Assembly (NCBI GenBank): GCA_964537035.1
Contig: CAZIAK010000006.1
Span: 80,146-144,145, forward strand
Source: CAZIAK01 sp964537035
GTDB taxonomy: Bacteria; Planctomycetota; B15-G4
DNA: 64,000 nucleotides
Direction of reading: 5' to 3'
Under the pieces are notes generated by a model. That model was given only the letters and a program-made list of their open reading frames with translations. It was not told where the DNA came from and made no database searches. Below are positions 63,632-64,000 of this stretch, one piece after another (position 1 is the stretch's first letter; each line of letters starts with the position of its first letter). Position numbers and translations under genes: made by a program.

Positions 63632-63916
63632 ATGAGCCTGATCAACTGGATCTTCGACGCCTACCAGCACAGCCGCATCGAAACAGCGACCCGCGAGGCC
63701 CAGTCTGTGCGCCGCGAGTTGAGCGAACTCCGCTCGTCTGGTGGCGGTCACGACGCCGCGCGGCTGGAGCGGGCCCTGGGTGAGCTGGCCCTGGCCACGA
63801 AGACCATGCAACGAGTCTTGGTCGAGAAGGGCCTCTGCACCGCCGAGGAGTTCACCTCGACCATGCGCACCATCGACGCCGAAGACGGCCAGGTCGACGG
63901 CCAGTCACCCATCTAG
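63632..63916 (+). CDS. Small coiled-coil protein of unknown function
   Basis: The ATG at 63632 gives 94 residues. It has an N-terminal amphipathic helix (MSLINWIFDAYQHSRIE), a coiled-coil-like run (REAQSVRRELSELRSS) and a second helix (AARLERALGELALATKTMQRV). There is no signal or membrane segment and I recognise no family. It lies 67 bp after the stand-alone receiver, whose tail is also coiled-coil-like, so the two might interact. The upstream frame extension has poor codon character and was not used. Confidence 0.6.
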   Translation: MSLINWIFDAYQHSRIETATREAQSVRRELSELRSSGGGHDAARLERALGELALATKTMQRVLVEKGLCTAEEFTSTMRTIDAEDGQVDGQSPI

Positions 63917-63946
63917 CCGCTGCGCCGGAGCTGTGGCGATGGGCTG

Positions 63947-64000
63947 CTAGTCCGACCTATTCACGGACTCCTGCTGCGAACGCGGTTGCGCCTTCGTGGA
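63947..64000. repeat. Second copy of the palindromic element's left arm, cut by window end
   Basis: These 54 bases match 29790-29843 with one difference (G for T at the middle of the GCGTTTGCG segment, read GCGGTTGCG here). The base here equals that in the other arm of the first copy. It starts 30 bp after the small coiled-coil gene ends. The remainder should lie beyond the window. Confidence 0.8.

Overview
The window is high-GC bacterial chromosome (roughly two thirds G+C by eye). It is dense, with many ATGA-type start/stop overlaps. The content suggests a Planctomycetota-like bacterium, perhaps the marine Saltatorellus-type lineage. Support comes from an Lpt/Kdo operon (outer membrane present), CRTAC1-type FG-GAP/TPR proteins, secreted proteins with a recurrent C-terminal beta module, a signal peptidase I with a large insertion, and several ECF sigma/anti-sigma pairs. 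The taxonomy is inference from protein style; no rRNA or tRNA gene was seen.

Region 1 (1-7029, +): the 3' part of a cysteine desulfurase, then dnaA, dnaN, dciA and gyrB, an origin-type cluster without recF. Region 2 (7052-14436, -): kdsD, kdsC, a very long LptC/OstA fusion, lptD and a TatA/B-like gene crossed by a 100-N scaffold gap; this is an LPS-type envelope operon. Region 3 (14547-18897, +): M50 protease, scpA (no scpB beside it), thioredoxin, fmt, rsmB. Region 4 (18905-23616, -): a membrane-anchored five-heme cytochrome followed 5 bp later by an FG-GAP/ASPIC/TPR protein. Region 5 (23617-30563): a TPR remnant, a Ser/Thr kinase with a beta-propeller sensor interrupted by an in-frame TAG, a secreted LVIVD-repeat protein, a TIM-barrel isomerase, a 172-bp palindromic element and a small lipoprotein.

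Region 6 (30577-40967, -): a zinc/manganese-type ABC transporter, a two-component system, an isopropylmalate/homocitrate synthase relative, a secreted subtilase and a duplicated-module protein of unknown role. Region 7 (41096-49448, +): mgtE, signal peptidase I, an ECF sigma/anti-sigma/extracytoplasmic protein trio, dapF and a membrane protein fused to a spermidine-synthase-like domain. The last gene is split by a second 100-N gap whose two edges are identical over 55 bp, so it looks like an unmerged contig overlap. Region 8 (49511-51181, -): a sigma factor with a C-terminal extension and its anti-sigma partner. Region 9 (51401-63916, +): gyrA-ribBA; an ECF sigma/anti-sigma/Spy-like/PilMN-like/PilO-like run; then a sensor kinase, two receiver proteins and a small coiled-coil protein. 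The left arm of the palindromic element recurs at the right edge of the window.

Leading candidates for something new are the palindromic element, the stem that would bury the cytochrome start codon, the ECF-linked PilMN/PilO module, the cytochrome-CRTAC1 pair and the giant LptC/OstA protein. None of these has been checked against a database.
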